Part shown: one piece after another, positions 34,234-44,908 of the stretch
Numbering within the stretch: the first letter of the stretch is position 1
How the letters are laid out: the number at the start of each line of letters is the position of its first letter
From: Sphingobium lignivorans
Lineage (GTDB): Bacteria; Pseudomonadota; Alphaproteobacteria; Sphingomonadales; Sphingomonadaceae
Assembly (NCBI RefSeq): GCF_014203955.1
Contig: NZ_JACHKA010000001.1
Coordinates: forward strand, 2,387,001 to 2,451,000
DNA: 64,000 bases
Reading direction: 5' to 3'
Made by a program: the position numbers and the translations under genes
The notes under the pieces: model-generated
Seen by the model: the letters and a program-made list of their open reading frames with translations, nothing else
The model's database searches: none
What the model was told of the DNA's origin: nothing

Positions 34234-34357
34234 TGTTTCAGGTCCTTCTCGCGTGGAAATTTTGTGCAGCTATAGGCACGGCACATGCAGGAGCGCAATG
34301 TCCAGATAGGTTAAATGCACGCCTCGATCCCGAAAGAGGGACGAAGCGGGCCGCACC

Positions 34358-34669
34358 TCACTTCGCCGGGATGACGACTTCGTCCGGGTGCGCGACGCCG
34401 AGTTGTCGGCGCACGAGCTCGTCCACCATGTCCGGGTCCGCCTTCTTGGGATCGAGCAGCTTCACGCGGTTCGCCAGCGCGGCTTTCTGCGCCTGCAGGA
34501 CGCGCAACTCGGACTGGCGCTGCTTGAGCTGGCGGCTGTAATCGCCCCAGGCGAGAATGCCGTTGGGCCCGATGATCGCATAAACGATGAAGACGAGCAG
34601 CAGCACGATCGCAATGGCCGGCATCATCGCCGAACCGAACAGGGACCTCAATTTCGCAAGCTGCGCCAT
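34358..34669 (-). CDS. septum formation initiator / FtsB-like protein
   Basis: A 103-residue bitopic membrane protein. A short cytoplasmic N-terminus precedes one transmembrane helix (AMMPAIAIVLLLVFIVYAIIG, residues about 16-36), then a periplasmic coiled coil (YSRQLKQRQSELRVLQAQKAALANRVKLL) and a C-terminal DPDMVDELVRRQLGVAHPDEVVI, the pattern of FtsB/DivIC. Probably links late divisome proteins FtsL and FtsQ. It sits between eno and pdhA, the usual alphaproteobacterial place for ftsB. Confidence 0.88.
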   Translation of the reverse strand: MAQLAKLRSLFGSAMMPAIAIVLLLVFIVYAIIGPNGILAWGDYSRQLKQRQSELRVLQAQKAALANRVKLLDPKKADPDMVDELVRRQLGVAHPDEVVIPAK

Positions 34670-34773
34670 CGCTTCTTGGAATCACGGCGACTCCCGCTTT
34701 GCAAGCCCAAAATGCAGGCCATGCGACGAGAGGTTTGAAATGGGCAGAAAAACGGCATCCGGAGAGACGAAAT

Positions 34774-34808
34774 GCGGGCCGGACCATCCCGGAGGAAGTC
34801 CGGCCCGC
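34774..34808 (-). terminator. hairpin downstream of eno
   Basis: A perfect 11-bp stem GCGGGCCGGAC/GTCCGGCCCGC with a 13-nt loop begins 32 nt after the eno stop. On the minus strand ATTTCGTC follows, a weak T-tract, so it is a probable terminator or attenuator before ftsB. Confidence 0.6.
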
Positions 34809-34839
34809 GATTTATGCGTCAACCGTCGCGGCGCCGCGC

Positions 34840-36162
<1,323 letters not shown>

Positions 36163-36230
36163 TTAACGGGCGCACCCGCCATTGGCAATGGCGCGAACCA
36201 CCCCGCATCGCGCGACGCGAGAATTGTCCG

Positions 36231-36256
36231 GGAACAATTGGCCCTCTGGGTCTGTT
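36231..36256 (+). promoter_or_regulatory. EcfG-type general-stress promoter
   Basis: GGAAC (36231-36235) and TGTT (36253-36256) are separated by 17 nt, matching the GGAAC-N16/17-cGTT promoter recognised by the alphaproteobacterial general-stress sigma factor EcfG. It lies 64 nt before the first gene of the stress/membrane cluster and points towards it. Confidence 0.65.
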
Positions 36257-36319
36257 AAACAAAGCGGGCCCTGCTATATCGATCTTGAGGGGCACATCTG
36301 TTGCCAGAAAGGGAAGATC

Positions 36320-36826
36320 ATGTCTGACACCAGCAGCACCGATACACCAAAGCGCAAACCCTCCACGAAGACCGCCGCCAGCAAGAGCGCCAGCCCGAGC
36401 ACCACGAAAGTCGCAGCCGTGAAGCAGGCCGCTTCGGCGCGCAGCACCGGCGATGAGGCCGAGGGCGGCAAGTGGCGCGAGCAGGCAGGCGAGTTCGCCG
36501 AACAGGCCAAGGCAACCGCGCGCGATGCCGCGACGACCGCCAAGAACACGACCGGCGATGCTCTTGCCGGCCTCTCCAAGCTGATCGCGGAAACCGCGGA
36601 GACCGTCGATTCCAAGCTCGGCCCCCAATATGGCGATTATGCCCGCAAGGCGGCCGAGACGGTGGCCGGCGCGGCCAAGTCGCTCGACGAGAAGGATGTC
36701 GACCAGCTCGCCGAGGAAGCGCGCAATTTCGTGCGCAAGAGCCCAGCGGTTGCGATCGGCGCTGCCGCCGTGGTGGGCTTCGTCCTCATGCGGATGATGC
36801 GCGGCAGCTCCTCGAACGACACTTGA
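36320..36826 (+). CDS. DUF883/ElaB-like membrane-anchored protein
   Basis: A 168-residue protein with a Lys/Ser/Thr-rich start (KRKPSTKTAASKSASPS), a long amphipathic helical middle (REQAGEFAEQAKATARDAATTAKNTTG, LIAETAETVDSKLGPQYGDYARKAAETVAG) and one C-terminal membrane helix (SPAVAIGAAAVVGFVLMRMM). The pattern resembles ElaB/YqjD-type tail-anchored proteins, which associate with ribosomes or stress in enterics. GGGAAG precedes ATG 36320. First gene of a four-gene cluster behind an EcfG-type promoter. No exact family confirmed. Confidence 0.7.
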   Translation: MSDTSSTDTPKRKPSTKTAASKSASPSTTKVAAVKQAASARSTGDEAEGGKWREQAGEFAEQAKATARDAATTAKNTTGDALAGLSKLIAETAETVDSKLGPQYGDYARKAAETVAGAAKSLDEKDVDQLAEEARNFVRKSPAVAIGAAAVVGFVLMRMMRGSSSNDT

Positions 36827-36854
36827 GAACCAGTAATCGGACCAACGCAGACCC

Positions 36855-37229
36855 ATGACGACACCAGACGGGGAAACGGAGGCGCAGGCAGCGCCGACCG
36901 CTGACGATGGCTCCATCCGGGCAAGCGTCGAGCGTCTGGTGGCGTCCGGCCGGGAAATGGCCGAGGCGGAGCTCACCTGGGCGAAGCTCAAGGCGGCCAT
37001 CATCGGGGCTATTCTGGGCAGGGCGCTCGCTTTCGGCGTGCTGGCCTTCGTCTTCCTGGTGATGACTCTCATCATGCTGATCGTCGCGGCGGTGATCGCG
37101 CTGGCACCGATGGTGGGCTGGCTCGGCGCCACCCTGATCGTGGCAGGCGTTTCGCTTGCCGCCACGATCCTCTTCGGCCTGCTGACGCGCAGCAGCGTCC
37201 AGGCCCTCAAGAGGGAGGGAAAGCCATGA
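36855..37229 (+). CDS. phage-holin-family (YqjE-like) membrane protein
   Basis: A 124-residue protein. An N-terminal helix (ASVERLVASGREMAEAELTWAKLKAAIIG) is followed by two long hydrophobic segments (ALAFGVLAFVFLVMTLIMLIVAAVIALAP and LGATLIVAGVSLAATILFGLL) and a basic tail. This is the layout of the holin-superfamily-III / YqjE proteins encoded beside YqjD- and YqjK-like proteins. Its stop overlaps the next ATG (ATGA), so translation is coupled. A lytic role is unlikely; a membrane-stress function is inferred from the cluster. Confidence 0.75.
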   Translation: MTTPDGETEAQAAPTADDGSIRASVERLVASGREMAEAELTWAKLKAAIIGAILGRALAFGVLAFVFLVMTLIMLIVAAVIALAPMVGWLGATLIVAGVSLAATILFGLLTRSSVQALKREGKP

Positions 37230-37568
37230 CGACACCCGAGCAAAGGCAGGACGTGGCCCAGGCTCGCGCTCATGCGGACCTTGCCCGGCTGCGCTTCTCG
37301 ACCGCGCTCGGCAATGTCCGCCAGCGTATCTCGCCGGGCCGGCTCAAGGACGACGCACTCACCGCCGTCGGTGAGAAAGTGGAGAGCGCCAAGTTGCAGG
37401 CGCGCATGTCGATCCGCAGCCATCCGGTCCTTATGGCATCGGCCCGCGAGCGGATTCGTCGCCTTGCTGTTCTGGAGACCCGCGCGCACAACGCTGCTCT
37501 ACGGCGCGCGGCTGGCGCAGATCGTGTGGCTCAATCGCAAGCTATGGAGCGCGAGCAGTGACGACTGA
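37226..37568 (+). pseudogene. DUF3618-like small membrane protein, apparent frameshift
   Basis: The N-terminal part (DVAQARAHADLARLRFSTALG, RLKDDALTAVGEKVESAKLQ, HPVLMASA) reads in the frame of ATG 37226. After the CCC at 37443-37445 the protein-like sequence continues one frame over: SGFVALLFWRPARTTLLYG, then ARLAQIVWLNRKLWSASSDD to a TGA at 37566. Removing one C joins them into a normal protein of about 113 residues with a C-terminal membrane helix. As written, the ATG frame instead ends at 37561 with an Arg/Ala-rich tail. Either an inactivating insertion or a consensus error. It overlaps both neighbours, as expected inside a tight operon. Confidence 0.65.
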
Positions 37569-38043
37569 GAAGAAAAACAACCGGGATGGCAGCGGCACCG
37601 CCAGCGAGGTGCGCGCCCGCGCCATGGACGGCATCGACCAGGCCCGCCGCAAGGCGGGAGAAGTCATCGCAGCCACACGTGAGAAGGGCGAGGCCGTGAT
37701 CGACGACACGCGCGAGAAGACCTATCGCGCCGCAGCCGAGACCAATCGCCTGTTCCAGGAACATCCCATTGCCGCCGTGGCCGCCGCCGCGGCCGCAGGC
37801 GCAGTGCTTGCCATCTTCATCCCCAAGATCGCCATCGCCGGCAAGGCGGGGCAGACGGCTGGCCGGGCGGTGAAAGCCGCCGCAGGGAGCAAGGCGGCGA
37901 AGGCCATGCTCGTCGGCCTCACCGACACCCGCCACAGCACATTGCGGCGCGTCGCGAGCCAGGCTGCGAGCAGCATGGGCAAGCATGTCTTGACCCGCAA
38001 GGCGCGAACGGCAAAAGGGAAAGCGAAGGACGGAGAGGAATAG
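37558..38043 (+). CDS. DUF883-like membrane-anchored protein
   Basis: A 161-residue protein with a long charged helix (DGIDQARRKAGEVIAATREKGEAVIDDTREKTYRAAAETNRLF), one membrane helix ([21 protein letters not shown]) and a basic C-terminal tail of about 65 residues (SSMGKHVLTRKARTAKGKAKDGEE). Same general design as the first cluster gene but with a longer tail. The start is GTG 37558, inside the end of the preceding frameshifted gene. Function unknown; stress regulation is inferred from the shared upstream promoter. Confidence 0.68.
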   Translation: MTTEKKNNRDGSGTASEVRARAMDGIDQARRKAGEVIAATREKGEAVIDDTREKTYRAAAETNRLFQEHPIAAVAAAAAAGAVLAIFIPKIAIAGKAGQTAGRAVKAAAGSKAAKAMLVGLTDTRHSTLRRVASQAASSMGKHVLTRKARTAKGKAKDGEE

Positions 38044-38176
38044 CCCGCGTGCGCAGGCAGACGCCCGCCCCGGCCGCCGTCTTGGCAGTCAGGCGCAACG
38101 CTGCTAGCCACGCAGGCAAGAGGCCAGCCCGGCCGGCTCGACAGGATCCGGCGGGTCACCCCAGGGAGCATTTCCG

Positions 38177-38413
38177 TTGAGCTTATTGCATCTTGTCATG
38201 GGCGGGCGCGTCAAGGACCCGCAGAAACTCGAATTCGAGGACCTGAAGTCGATCGACCTGGTCGGCGTCTTCCCCGATTATGCCAGCGCCGAAACCGCCT
38301 GGCGCGGCGCAGCGCAGCGCACCGTCGACGACGCGGAAATGCGCTATGTCATCGTCCACCTTCATCGCCTGCTCGATCCTGCCGGCGAAGCGGTCGACCC
38401 GCAGGTTAGCTGA
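38177..38413 (+). CDS. DUF4170 small protein
   Basis: A 78-residue cytoplasmic protein beginning LLHLVMGGRVKDPQ, followed by FEDLKSIDLVGVFPDYASAETAWRGAAQRTVDDAEMRYVIVHLHRLLDP. This matches the alphaproteobacterial DUF4170 family of unknown function. The start is TTG 38177 with CAGGGAG upstream. It is convergent with the rhomboid gene. Confidence 0.85.
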   Translation: MSLLHLVMGGRVKDPQKLEFEDLKSIDLVGVFPDYASAETAWRGAAQRTVDDAEMRYVIVHLHRLLDPAGEAVDPQVS

Positions 38414-38446
38414 GGCGGAACGGCGAAAGTCGATTTCGCTCGCCGG

Positions 38447-39124
38447 TCAGGGCGCGGCGCGGAAGCGTCGCGCCAGCAACGGCCGGGCCAGCAGCAATCC
38501 CGCGATGAACCCGCCGATATGGGCCCCGATCGCGATGCCGCGAAACAGGCTGTCGAACCCGCCGGCGAACGCGATGAGGAGCTGGAGGATCGTCCAGGCG
38601 ACTGCGAGCCAGACGATGCGCACGACATGCGCGGGGATCGGACCCAGTGATCTCACGCCGCGCTGGCTGTAGATCACGGCATATGTGCCCAGCAGCGCGG
38701 ACACCGCCCCGCTCGCGCCGATCATCGGCACGACGCCGTCACCGGCCGGCATGAAGAAGGCTGACGTCGCCCATTGCCCGAGCGCCGCAGCATAAGCGCC
38801 GACCAGATAGGCGATGACCGTCCTGCCCTGCCCCAGCACTTGTTCCACGAACCGGCCGCAGAAGACCAGCATCAGCAGATTGAAGGCGAGGTGCAGCCAG
38901 CCGGAATGGATGAGCGTGGCGCTGAGCGGGGTGATCCACAGCGGCAGCCACGGAATATCCAGCGATATGTTCTGCGCGGCCAGCGCCGTGACGCGCTCCG
39001 GGATGAAACCGGCCAGGATCGCGGCGCGATCCGTCTCGCCCGCCAGCTGGACCGGCAGGAAGGCAAGCAGCGTGATCGCCGCCAGGATGTTCGTCGCCGG
39101 CCCCCGGGGAAGCGTCACTGACAT
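38447..39124 (-). CDS. rhomboid-family intramembrane serine protease
   Basis: A 225-residue protein with six or seven membrane segments. The rhomboid catalytic features are in order: H73, H78 and N82 (LIHSGWLHLAFN), the active serine S138 in the GASGA motif (MIGASGAVSALLG) and H202 in GAHIGGFIAG. It should cleave transmembrane segments in the inner membrane; the substrate is unknown. It lies 31 nt downstream of greA on the same strand and may be cotranscribed. Confidence 0.92.
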   Translation of the reverse strand: MSVTLPRGPATNILAAITLLAFLPVQLAGETDRAAILAGFIPERVTALAAQNISLDIPWLPLWITPLSATLIHSGWLHLAFNLLMLVFCGRFVEQVLGQGRTVIAYLVGAYAAALGQWATSAFFMPAGDGVVPMIGASGAVSALLGTYAVIYSQRGVRSLGPIPAHVVRIVWLAVAWTILQLLIAFAGGFDSLFRGIAIGAHIGGFIAGLLLARPLLARRFRAAP

Positions 39125-39155
39125 GAAAGCTGGACCTCGTGCGCCGCGGAACGGC

Positions 39156-39632
39156 TCAAATGAACTCGATCTTCTCGACGAGGTAGAACTTGTCGCCGGA
39201 CGGCACGGTCACTTCGACTTCCTCGCCGACCTGACGCCCGATCAGCGCACGGCCCAGAGGCGAGTTGTAGCTGATCATGCCCATCTTCGCGTCGGCTTCC
39301 GCCTGACCCACGATCTGGTAGCGCACCGGCTGCTCGTCCTCGTCCCGCAGGGTGACGGTGGCGCCGAAGATGATCTTGTCGCCTGACAGCGACTTGGGAT
39401 CGATGACCTGCGCGCGCGAGAGCTTGTCCTCCAGATCGGCGATCGTCGCCTCGACCTGGCCCTGCCGCTCCTTGGCGGCATGATATTCGGCATTCTCGGA
39501 AAGATCGCCGTGCGCACGCGCCTCTTCGATCGCGTCCACGATCTTGGGACGCTCCGCCTTGAGGGCACGCAGATGATCGGTCAGCTTTTCATAGCCAACA
39601 GCCAGCATCGGCAACTTCTCAACGGTGGCCAT
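39156..39632 (-). CDS. greA: transcription elongation factor GreA
   Basis: A 158-residue RNA-polymerase secondary-channel factor that stimulates cleavage of backtracked transcripts. The N-terminal coiled coil has [30 protein letters not shown] with the essential acidic tip DLSEN, and the C-terminal FKBP-like domain has [37 protein letters not shown]. Length is standard. It lies between carB and the rhomboid gene. Confidence 0.96.
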   Translation of the reverse strand: MATVEKLPMLAVGYEKLTDHLRALKAERPKIVDAIEEARAHGDLSENAEYHAAKERQGQVEATIADLEDKLSRAQVIDPKSLSGDKIIFGATVTLRDEDEQPVRYQIVGQAEADAKMGMISYNSPLGRALIGRQVGEEVEVTVPSGDKFYLVEKIEFI

Positions 39633-39745
39633 CTACACTCCCCAATCTCTTCACTTGGCTTCAAACGGCTGTCCGGAAGCGCGCATTCCCTTGCCGACCG
39701 GCGGCTCCGGCCAGCTCGCATGCTGATTTCATGTCTGTCGGAAGA

Positions 39746-42700
39746 TCAGTCCTGCGACGCCTGATAATAGGATTGGAGCGACCGCACTTCAAGGGGACGC
39801 GCGCGCAAGGCCTCGATGGCGTCCACCGCGGCAAGGCTCGCAGCCGCCGTGGTGAAGCTCGGAACCTTGAGGCGCAGCGCACTCGTGCGGATCGCCTTGC
39901 TGTCGATGAGCGACTGCCACCCTTCCGTCGTATTGAAGATCAGGTCGATCGCGCCGTCGGTGATCCGGTCCACGATATGGGGCCGCCCCTGCGCCACCTT
40001 GTTGATCGTCTCGATCTCCAGCCCGGCCTCCGACAGGAACTTCGCCGTGCCGCCGGTCGCGACGATACGAAAACCCATCGCGGCGATCTTGCGGGCGGCA
40101 GGCAGGATGACCGCCTTGTCGCTGTCCTTCACGGACACGAAGACCGTGCCCTCCTTCGGGAGGACAGTACCGGCGCCGATCTGCGCCTTGGCGAAAGCGG
40201 TCGCGAAATCGACGTCGATGCCCATGACCTCGCCAGTGGACTTCATTTCCGGGGAAAGGACCGGATCGACGCCCGGGAAGCGATTGAACGGGAACACCGC
40301 TTCCTTGACCGCGATATGGCTGATCGCGTTGCGATCGATCTTCGGCAGGTCCGCCAGCATCTCGCCCGCCATGACCCGCGCGGCGATCTTTGCGATGGGC
40401 GTGCCGATGGCCTTGGCGACGAAGGGCACGGTGCGCGACGCACGCGGGTTGACCTCGATGAGATAAACGTTGCCGTCCTTCACCGCGAACTGGATGTTCA
40501 TGAGGCCGCGCACATGGAGCGCCCGGGCAAGCACGTCCGTCTGCCGCTCGATCTCGCTGATGATAGCTTCGGGCAGGCTGTAGGGCGGCAGCGAGCAGGC
40601 GCTGTCACCGGAATGCACGCCGGCCTCCTCGATATGCTGGAGCACGCCCGCGACGACCACGTCCCGGCCATCGCACAGTGCATCCACGTCCACCTCGACC
40701 GCATCGCGCAGATACTGGTCGATCAGCACGGGCGAATCACCGGAGACCTGCACGGCCGTGGCGATATATTCCTCGAGCTGCGCCTGCCCGTCGACGATCT
40801 CCATTGCCCGGCCGCCCAGCACATAGGAGGGACGCATGAGCACCGGATAGCCGATGCGGCCGGCGACGGCGATCGCTTCCTCCCTGCTGCGCGCGATGCC
40901 GTTGGCGGGCTGGAGCAGGCCCAGCTTCTCGATCAGCGCCGCGAAACGCTCGCGGTCCTCGGCCAGGTCGATGGCGTCCGGCGACGTGCCGAGAATGGGG
41001 ATGCCCGCATCCTCCAGCGCCTGCGCCAGCTTGAGCGGCGTCTGCCCGCCAAACTGCACGATGACGCCGGCCAGCGTGCCGCGCGACTGCTCGACATGCA
41101 GGATCTCCAGCACATCCTCGGCGGTCAGCGGCTCGAAATAGAGCCGGTCGGACGTGTCATAATCCGTGCTCACCGTCTCCGGATTGCAATTGATCATGAT
41201 GGTCTCGTAGCCGGCATCCTCCAGCGCGAAGCAGGCGTGGCAGCAGCAATAATCGAACTCGATGCCCTGCCCGATCCGATTGGGTCCGCCGCCCAGGATC
41301 ACGACCTTGCGCCGGTCGCTCGGCTGGCTCTCGTCCTCGGGTTCGCCGAAGGTCGGCGCCTCGTAAGTGGAATACATGTAGGGCGTGCGCGCCTCGAACT
41401 CGGCCGCGCAGGTATCGATGCGCTTGAACACCGGGCGCACGCCCAGCTTGTGGCGCAGCGCGCGGACTTCCTCCTCCGTCACGCCACCCGTCATGGCGAC
41501 GACAGCCTCGCGCACCAGTCCGGAACCGCGACGGATGGCGTTCTCCATGCCGCCGGGCACGTTCGCCGACTGCAGGGCGAGCCACGCAAGCCGCTTGTCC
41601 GAAAAGCCCATTGCCTTGAGCGCGCGCATGGTCTGGGCGTCGCGCGGCAGGCCGTTCTCCATCACCTGCCGCTCGGCCGCGACGATCTCGGCAAGCCGGT
41701 CGAGGAACCAGGGATCGAACCGGGCGACCGCATTGATCTCCTCGACGCTCAACCCCTCGCGCAGCGCCTGCGCGGCAATGAGCAGCCGGTCCGGCGTGGG
41801 CTGGCCAAGCGCGGCGATAATCTCGTCCTTGCTCGCGCCGACCAGATGATCGACCTGATTGAAGCCGGAGAGCCCGGTTTCGAGCCCCCGCAGCGCCTTC
41901 TGCATGGATTCGTGGATGTTCCGGCCGATCGCCATCACTTCGCCGACCGATTTCATCGCGGTGCCCAGCAGCGGCTCGGCGCCCTTGAACTTCTCGAAGG
42001 CGAAGCGCGGAATCTTGGTCACGACATAGTCGATGGTGGGCTCGAAGCTCGCGGGCGTGACGCCCGTGATGTCGTTCTGGATCTCGTCCAGCGTGTAGCC
42101 GACGGCCAGCTTGGCCGCGACCTTGGCAATGGGAAAGCCCGTCGCCTTGGACGCCAGCGCCGAGGAGCGGCTGACGCGCGGGTTCATCTCGATGACGATC
42201 AAACGGCCGTCCTTGGGATTGACCGCGAACTGGACGTTGGACCCGCCCGTCTCCACGCCGATCTCGCGCAGCACCGCGATGCTGGCGTTGCGCATGATCT
42301 GATATTCCTTGTCGGTCAGCGTCAGCGCCGGCGCGACCGTGATGGAATCACCCGTGTGGACGCCCATCGGATCGACATTCTCGATCGAGCAGATGATGAT
42401 GCAATTGTCCGCGCGGTCGCGGACGACTTCCATCTCATATTCCTTCCAACCGAGCAGCGATTCCTCGATCAGCACTTCGGTGGTCGGCGAGGCATCGAGA
42501 CCCGAGGTGACGATGCGGACGAACTCCTCCCGGTTATAGGCGACGCCGCCCCCGGTGCCGCCCATGGTGAAGCTGGGCCGGATGATCGCGGGCAGGCCAA
42601 TGAACTCCAGCGCCGCCATCGCCTCGTCCATCGTGTGCGCGATGCGCGAACGGGCGCTTTCGAGGCCGATCTTGTCCATCGCGTCGCGGAACTTGAGGCG

Positions 42701-43084
42701 GTCCTCCGCCTTGTCGATCGCCTCGGCGTCCGCGCCGATCATCTGCACGCCGTATTTCTCCAGCGTGCCGTCGTTGAACAGCGCGAGCGCGGTGTTGAGC
42801 GCGGTCTGCCCGCCCATGGTCGGCAGGATCGCGTCGGGGCGCTCCTTCTCGATGATCTTGGCGACGATCTCCGGCGTCACCGGCTCGACATAGGTCGCGT
42901 CCGCCATCTCCGGATCGGTCATGATCGTGGCCGGGTTGGAGTTCACCAGAATGATCCGGTAGCCCTCTTCCTTCAGCGCCTTGCAGGCCTGCGTGCCCGA
43001 ATAATCGAACTCGCACGCCTGACCGATGATGATCGGGCCGGCGCCGACAATGAGGATGGAGGAGATGTCTGTTCTTTTGGGCAT
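39746..43084 (-). CDS. carB: carbamoyl-phosphate synthase large subunit
   Basis: A 1112-residue enzyme making carbamoyl phosphate from bicarbonate, ammonia and two ATP for arginine and pyrimidines. It has the expected duplicated ATP-grasp halves: first half with [49 protein letters not shown] and [21 protein letters not shown]; second half with [28 protein letters not shown] and [22 protein letters not shown]; the C-terminal MGS-like allosteric domain ends with [33 protein letters not shown]. carA is on the same strand about 490 nt upstream, separated by a DUF559 gene on the opposite strand. Confidence 0.97.
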   Translation of the reverse strand: MPKRTDISSILIVGAGPIIIGQACEFDYSGTQACKALKEEGYRIILVNSNPATIMTDPEMADATYVEPVTPEIVAKIIEKERPDAILPTMGGQTALNTALALFNDGTLEKYGVQMIGADAEAIDKAEDRLKFRDAMDKIGLESARSRIAHTMDEAMAALEFIGLPAIIRPSFTMGGTGGGVAYNREEFVRIVTSGLDASPTTEVLIEESLLGWKEYEMEVVRDRADNCIIICSIENVDPMGVHTGDSITVAPALTLTDKEYQIMRNASIAVLREIGVETGGSNVQFAVNPKDGRLIVIEMNPRVSRSSALASKATGFPIAKVAAKLAVGYTLDEIQNDITGVTPASFEPTIDYVVTKIPRFAFEKFKGAEPLLGTAMKSVGEVMAIGRNIHESMQKALRGLETGLSGFNQVDHLVGASKDEIIAALGQPTPDRLLIAAQALREGLSVEEINAVARFDPWFLDRLAEIVAAERQVMENGLPRDAQTMRALKAMGFSDKRLAWLALQSANVPGGMENAIRRGSGLVREAVVAMTGGVTEEEVRALRHKLGVRPVFKRIDTCAAEFEARTPYMYSTYEAPTFGEPEDESQPSDRRKVVILGGGPNRIGQGIEFDYCCCHACFALEDAGYETIMINCNPETVSTDYDTSDRLYFEPLTAEDVLEILHVEQSRGTLAGVIVQFGGQTPLKLAQALEDAGIPILGTSPDAIDLAEDRERFAALIEKLGLLQPANGIARSREEAIAVAGRIGYPVLMRPSYVLGGRAMEIVDGQAQLEEYIATAVQVSGDSPVLIDQYLRDAVEVDVDALCDGRDVVVAGVLQHIEEAGVHSGDSACSLPPYSLPEAIISEIERQTDVLARALHVRGLMNIQFAVKDGNVYLIEVNPRASRTVPFVAKAIGTPIAKIAARVMAGEMLADLPKIDRNAISHIAVKEAVFPFNRFPGVDPVLSPEMKSTGEVMGIDVDFATAFAKAQIGAGTVLPKEGTVFVSVKDSDKAVILPAARKIAAMGFRIVATGGTAKFLSEAGLEIETINKVAQGRPHIVDRITDGAIDLIFNTTEGWQSLIDSKAIRTSALRLKVPSFTTAAASLAAVDAIEALRARPLEVRSLQSYYQASQD

Positions 43085-43109
43085 TATCGGCCTTGTTGCA
43101 TGCTACGAG

Positions 43110-43139
43110 CCCTCTCACCCTTCAGGGGGAGAGGGTTGG
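43110..43139. repeat. left inverted repeat bracketing the DUF559 gene
   Basis: A 30-nt sequence beginning CCCTCTCACCCTTCAGG whose reverse complement recurs at 43513-43542 with 29 of 30 positions identical. Internally it contains a smaller CCCTCTC.../GAGAGGG hairpin. Confidence 0.8.
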
Positions 43140-43149
43140 AAGAGGGGGA

Positions 43150-43530
43150 ATGGCGAAGCGACACGAGATAACGCGGGATCGCGCGAAGACACTGCGCAGC
43201 GACATGACCGCGCCGGAACGAGCGCTCTGGTCGGTGCAGCGGGCGGGACAGCTGGGCGTCAAATTCCAGCGGCAGGTTGTGCTCGCGCCTTATGTCGCCG
43301 ATTTCGCCGCACGCTCGCTGAAACTGGTGATCGAGATCGACGGGGAGACGCATGCCGGCCGGGAGCAGGCCGATGCCGAACGCACGGCGGCCCTCGAGGC
43401 GCGCGGCTTTCGGGTCCTGCGTTTCACCAACGGAGAAATCATGACCAATATCGACGGGGTCGTACGCACGATCCTCATCGCGCTTGGCCGGGAGGGTGAA
43501 AGCCCCCTCTCCCCACCCCTCTCCCCCTGA
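43150..43530 (+). CDS. DUF559 endonuclease-like protein
   Basis: A 126-residue protein of the DUF559 family, related to very-short-patch-repair/restriction-type PD-(D/E)XK nucleases. Visible: RAKTLRSDMTAPERALW, QLGVKFQRQVVLAPYVADFAARSLKLVIEIDGETHAG with the acidic residues D51, E62 and D64, and EARGFRVLRFTNGEIM near the end. The last residues SPLSPPLSP and the stop codon are encoded by the right inverted repeat. The gene lies on the opposite strand between carA and carB and is bracketed by near-identical inverted repeats, suggesting insertion as a small mobile unit. The cellular role is unknown. ATG 43150 is preferred over an upstream in-frame start within the left repeat. Confidence 0.82.
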   Translation: MAKRHEITRDRAKTLRSDMTAPERALWSVQRAGQLGVKFQRQVVLAPYVADFAARSLKLVIEIDGETHAGREQADAERTAALEARGFRVLRFTNGEIMTNIDGVVRTILIALGREGESPLSPPLSP

Positions 43531-43542
43531 AGGGTGAGAGGG
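43513..43542. repeat. right inverted repeat bracketing the DUF559 gene
   Basis: Reverse-complement partner of 43110-43139 with one mismatch. It contains the DUF559 stop codon, and its CTGAAGGGTGAGAGGG end points away from the gene. Confidence 0.8.
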
Positions 43543-43574
43543 AGCGAACGCGTTCCCCCGATATGGGGAGGACG

Positions 43575-44747
43575 TCACTTCAGCCCCTCCACGAACCGCT
43601 TGAACAGATAGAAGCTGTCCTGCGGCCCGGGCGATGCTTCGGGATGATATTGCACGCCGAAGACCGGCTTGTCGGTGAAGGCGATACCGCAATTGGAGCC
43701 GTCGAACAGGCTCACATGCGTCTGCACGACATTGGCCGGCAGGCTGTCGGCATCGATGGCGAAGCCGTGATTCATGGAAGTGATCTCCACCACCCCGTCC
43801 TCCAGCCGCTTGACCGGATGATTGGCGCCGCGATGGCCCTGATGCATCTTGCTGGTGCGCGCGCCCGCCGCGAGGCCGAGAAGCTGGTGGCCGAGGCAGA
43901 TGCCGAAGATCGGCATGTCGTCATCGATCAGCCGCCTGATGACGGGCACCGCATATTCGCCGGTCGCGGCGGGGTCGCCGGGGCCGTTGGAAAGGAAGAC
44001 ACCGGCGGGCTTGAGCGCCATGATCTGCTCATAGGTCGCCGTCGCGGGCAGGACGGAGACCTTGGCGCCGGCCTTCACCAGATTGCGGAAGATATTGTCC
44101 TTGGCGCCATAGTCGATGGCAACGACATGAGGCCTATCGTCGGCTGATGGCTCGTCCGTCTCCGTCGGCTCATAACCGAAACCGAGACGCCAGGGCCCGC
44201 CGGTCCAGTCGCGCTGCTCGCCAGTGACTTCGACGGCCAGGTCCATGCCCTCGAGGCCGGGCCAGGCCTTCGCCTTCTCGTGCAGGGCCTTGAGGTCGAA
44301 CTTGCCCTCGGGGTCATGCGCGATCACCGCATCGGGCGCGCCGGCCATGCGGATGCGCCGGGTGAGCGCGCGCGTGTCGACGCCCGCGAGCCCGATGCGG
44401 CCATGCGCCTTCAGCCACTGGTCGAAGGGCTCGACATTGCGGAAGCTCGATGGCGCCGTCACGTCCTCGCGCACCACGCAGCCGAGCGCCCAGGGCGTAT
44501 CGGCTTCCACATCCTCCGGATTGGTGCCGACATTGCCGATGTGCGGGAACGTGAAGGTGATGATCTGACCGGCGAAGCTCGGATCGGTCATGATCTCCTG
44601 ATAGCCGGTCATGGCGGTGTGGAAGCAGAGCTCGCCCACCGCTTCCCCGCTCGCGCCGAAGCCGCGGCCGAAAATGACCGTGCCATCGGCAAGAACCAAT
44701 ACCCCCGTCGCTCCTTTGGGCACGGTCGGGTATCTGGCGTTCGCCAT
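43575..44747 (-). CDS. carA: carbamoyl-phosphate synthase small subunit
   Basis: A 390-residue glutaminase subunit that supplies ammonia to CarB. The N-terminal domain has GVLVLADGTVIFGRGFGASG, CFHTAMTGYQEIMTDPSFAGQIITFTFPHIGN and GVDTRALTRRIR; the class I amidotransferase domain has VAIDYGAKDNI, FLSNGPGDPAA, the catalytic cysteine in IFGICLGHQLLGLA, and the His/Glu pair in FGVQYHPEASPGP. Length is typical. It is followed on the same strand by carB, with the DUF559 unit between. Confidence 0.97.
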   Translation of the reverse strand: MANARYPTVPKGATGVLVLADGTVIFGRGFGASGEAVGELCFHTAMTGYQEIMTDPSFAGQIITFTFPHIGNVGTNPEDVEADTPWALGCVVREDVTAPSSFRNVEPFDQWLKAHGRIGLAGVDTRALTRRIRMAGAPDAVIAHDPEGKFDLKALHEKAKAWPGLEGMDLAVEVTGEQRDWTGGPWRLGFGYEPTETDEPSADDRPHVVAIDYGAKDNIFRNLVKAGAKVSVLPATATYEQIMALKPAGVFLSNGPGDPAATGEYAVPVIRRLIDDDMPIFGICLGHQLLGLAAGARTSKMHQGHRGANHPVKRLEDGVVEITSMNHGFAIDADSLPANVVQTHVSLFDGSNCGIAFTDKPVFGVQYHPEASPGPQDSFYLFKRFVEGLK

Positions 44748-44908
44748 GGCACTGGGTTCCTTATGCTGTCGCTTGCAGGCCGGCGCCCGGAGCGCTGGCT
44801 AAACGGCCGGGTCACTAGGATTTCGGACCTGCATGGTCAATCCTATTAAAATTCATCGTGCCGCCTTATATGTCATCCTTTCCCACAAGGCGGAACGGAG
44901 GACGCGAA

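Noticed and set aside
39731-43171. 1146-codon + frame antisense to carB
   Set aside because: GC-rich shadow: His/Arg/Asp-rich, no motif, exactly opposite an intact carB.
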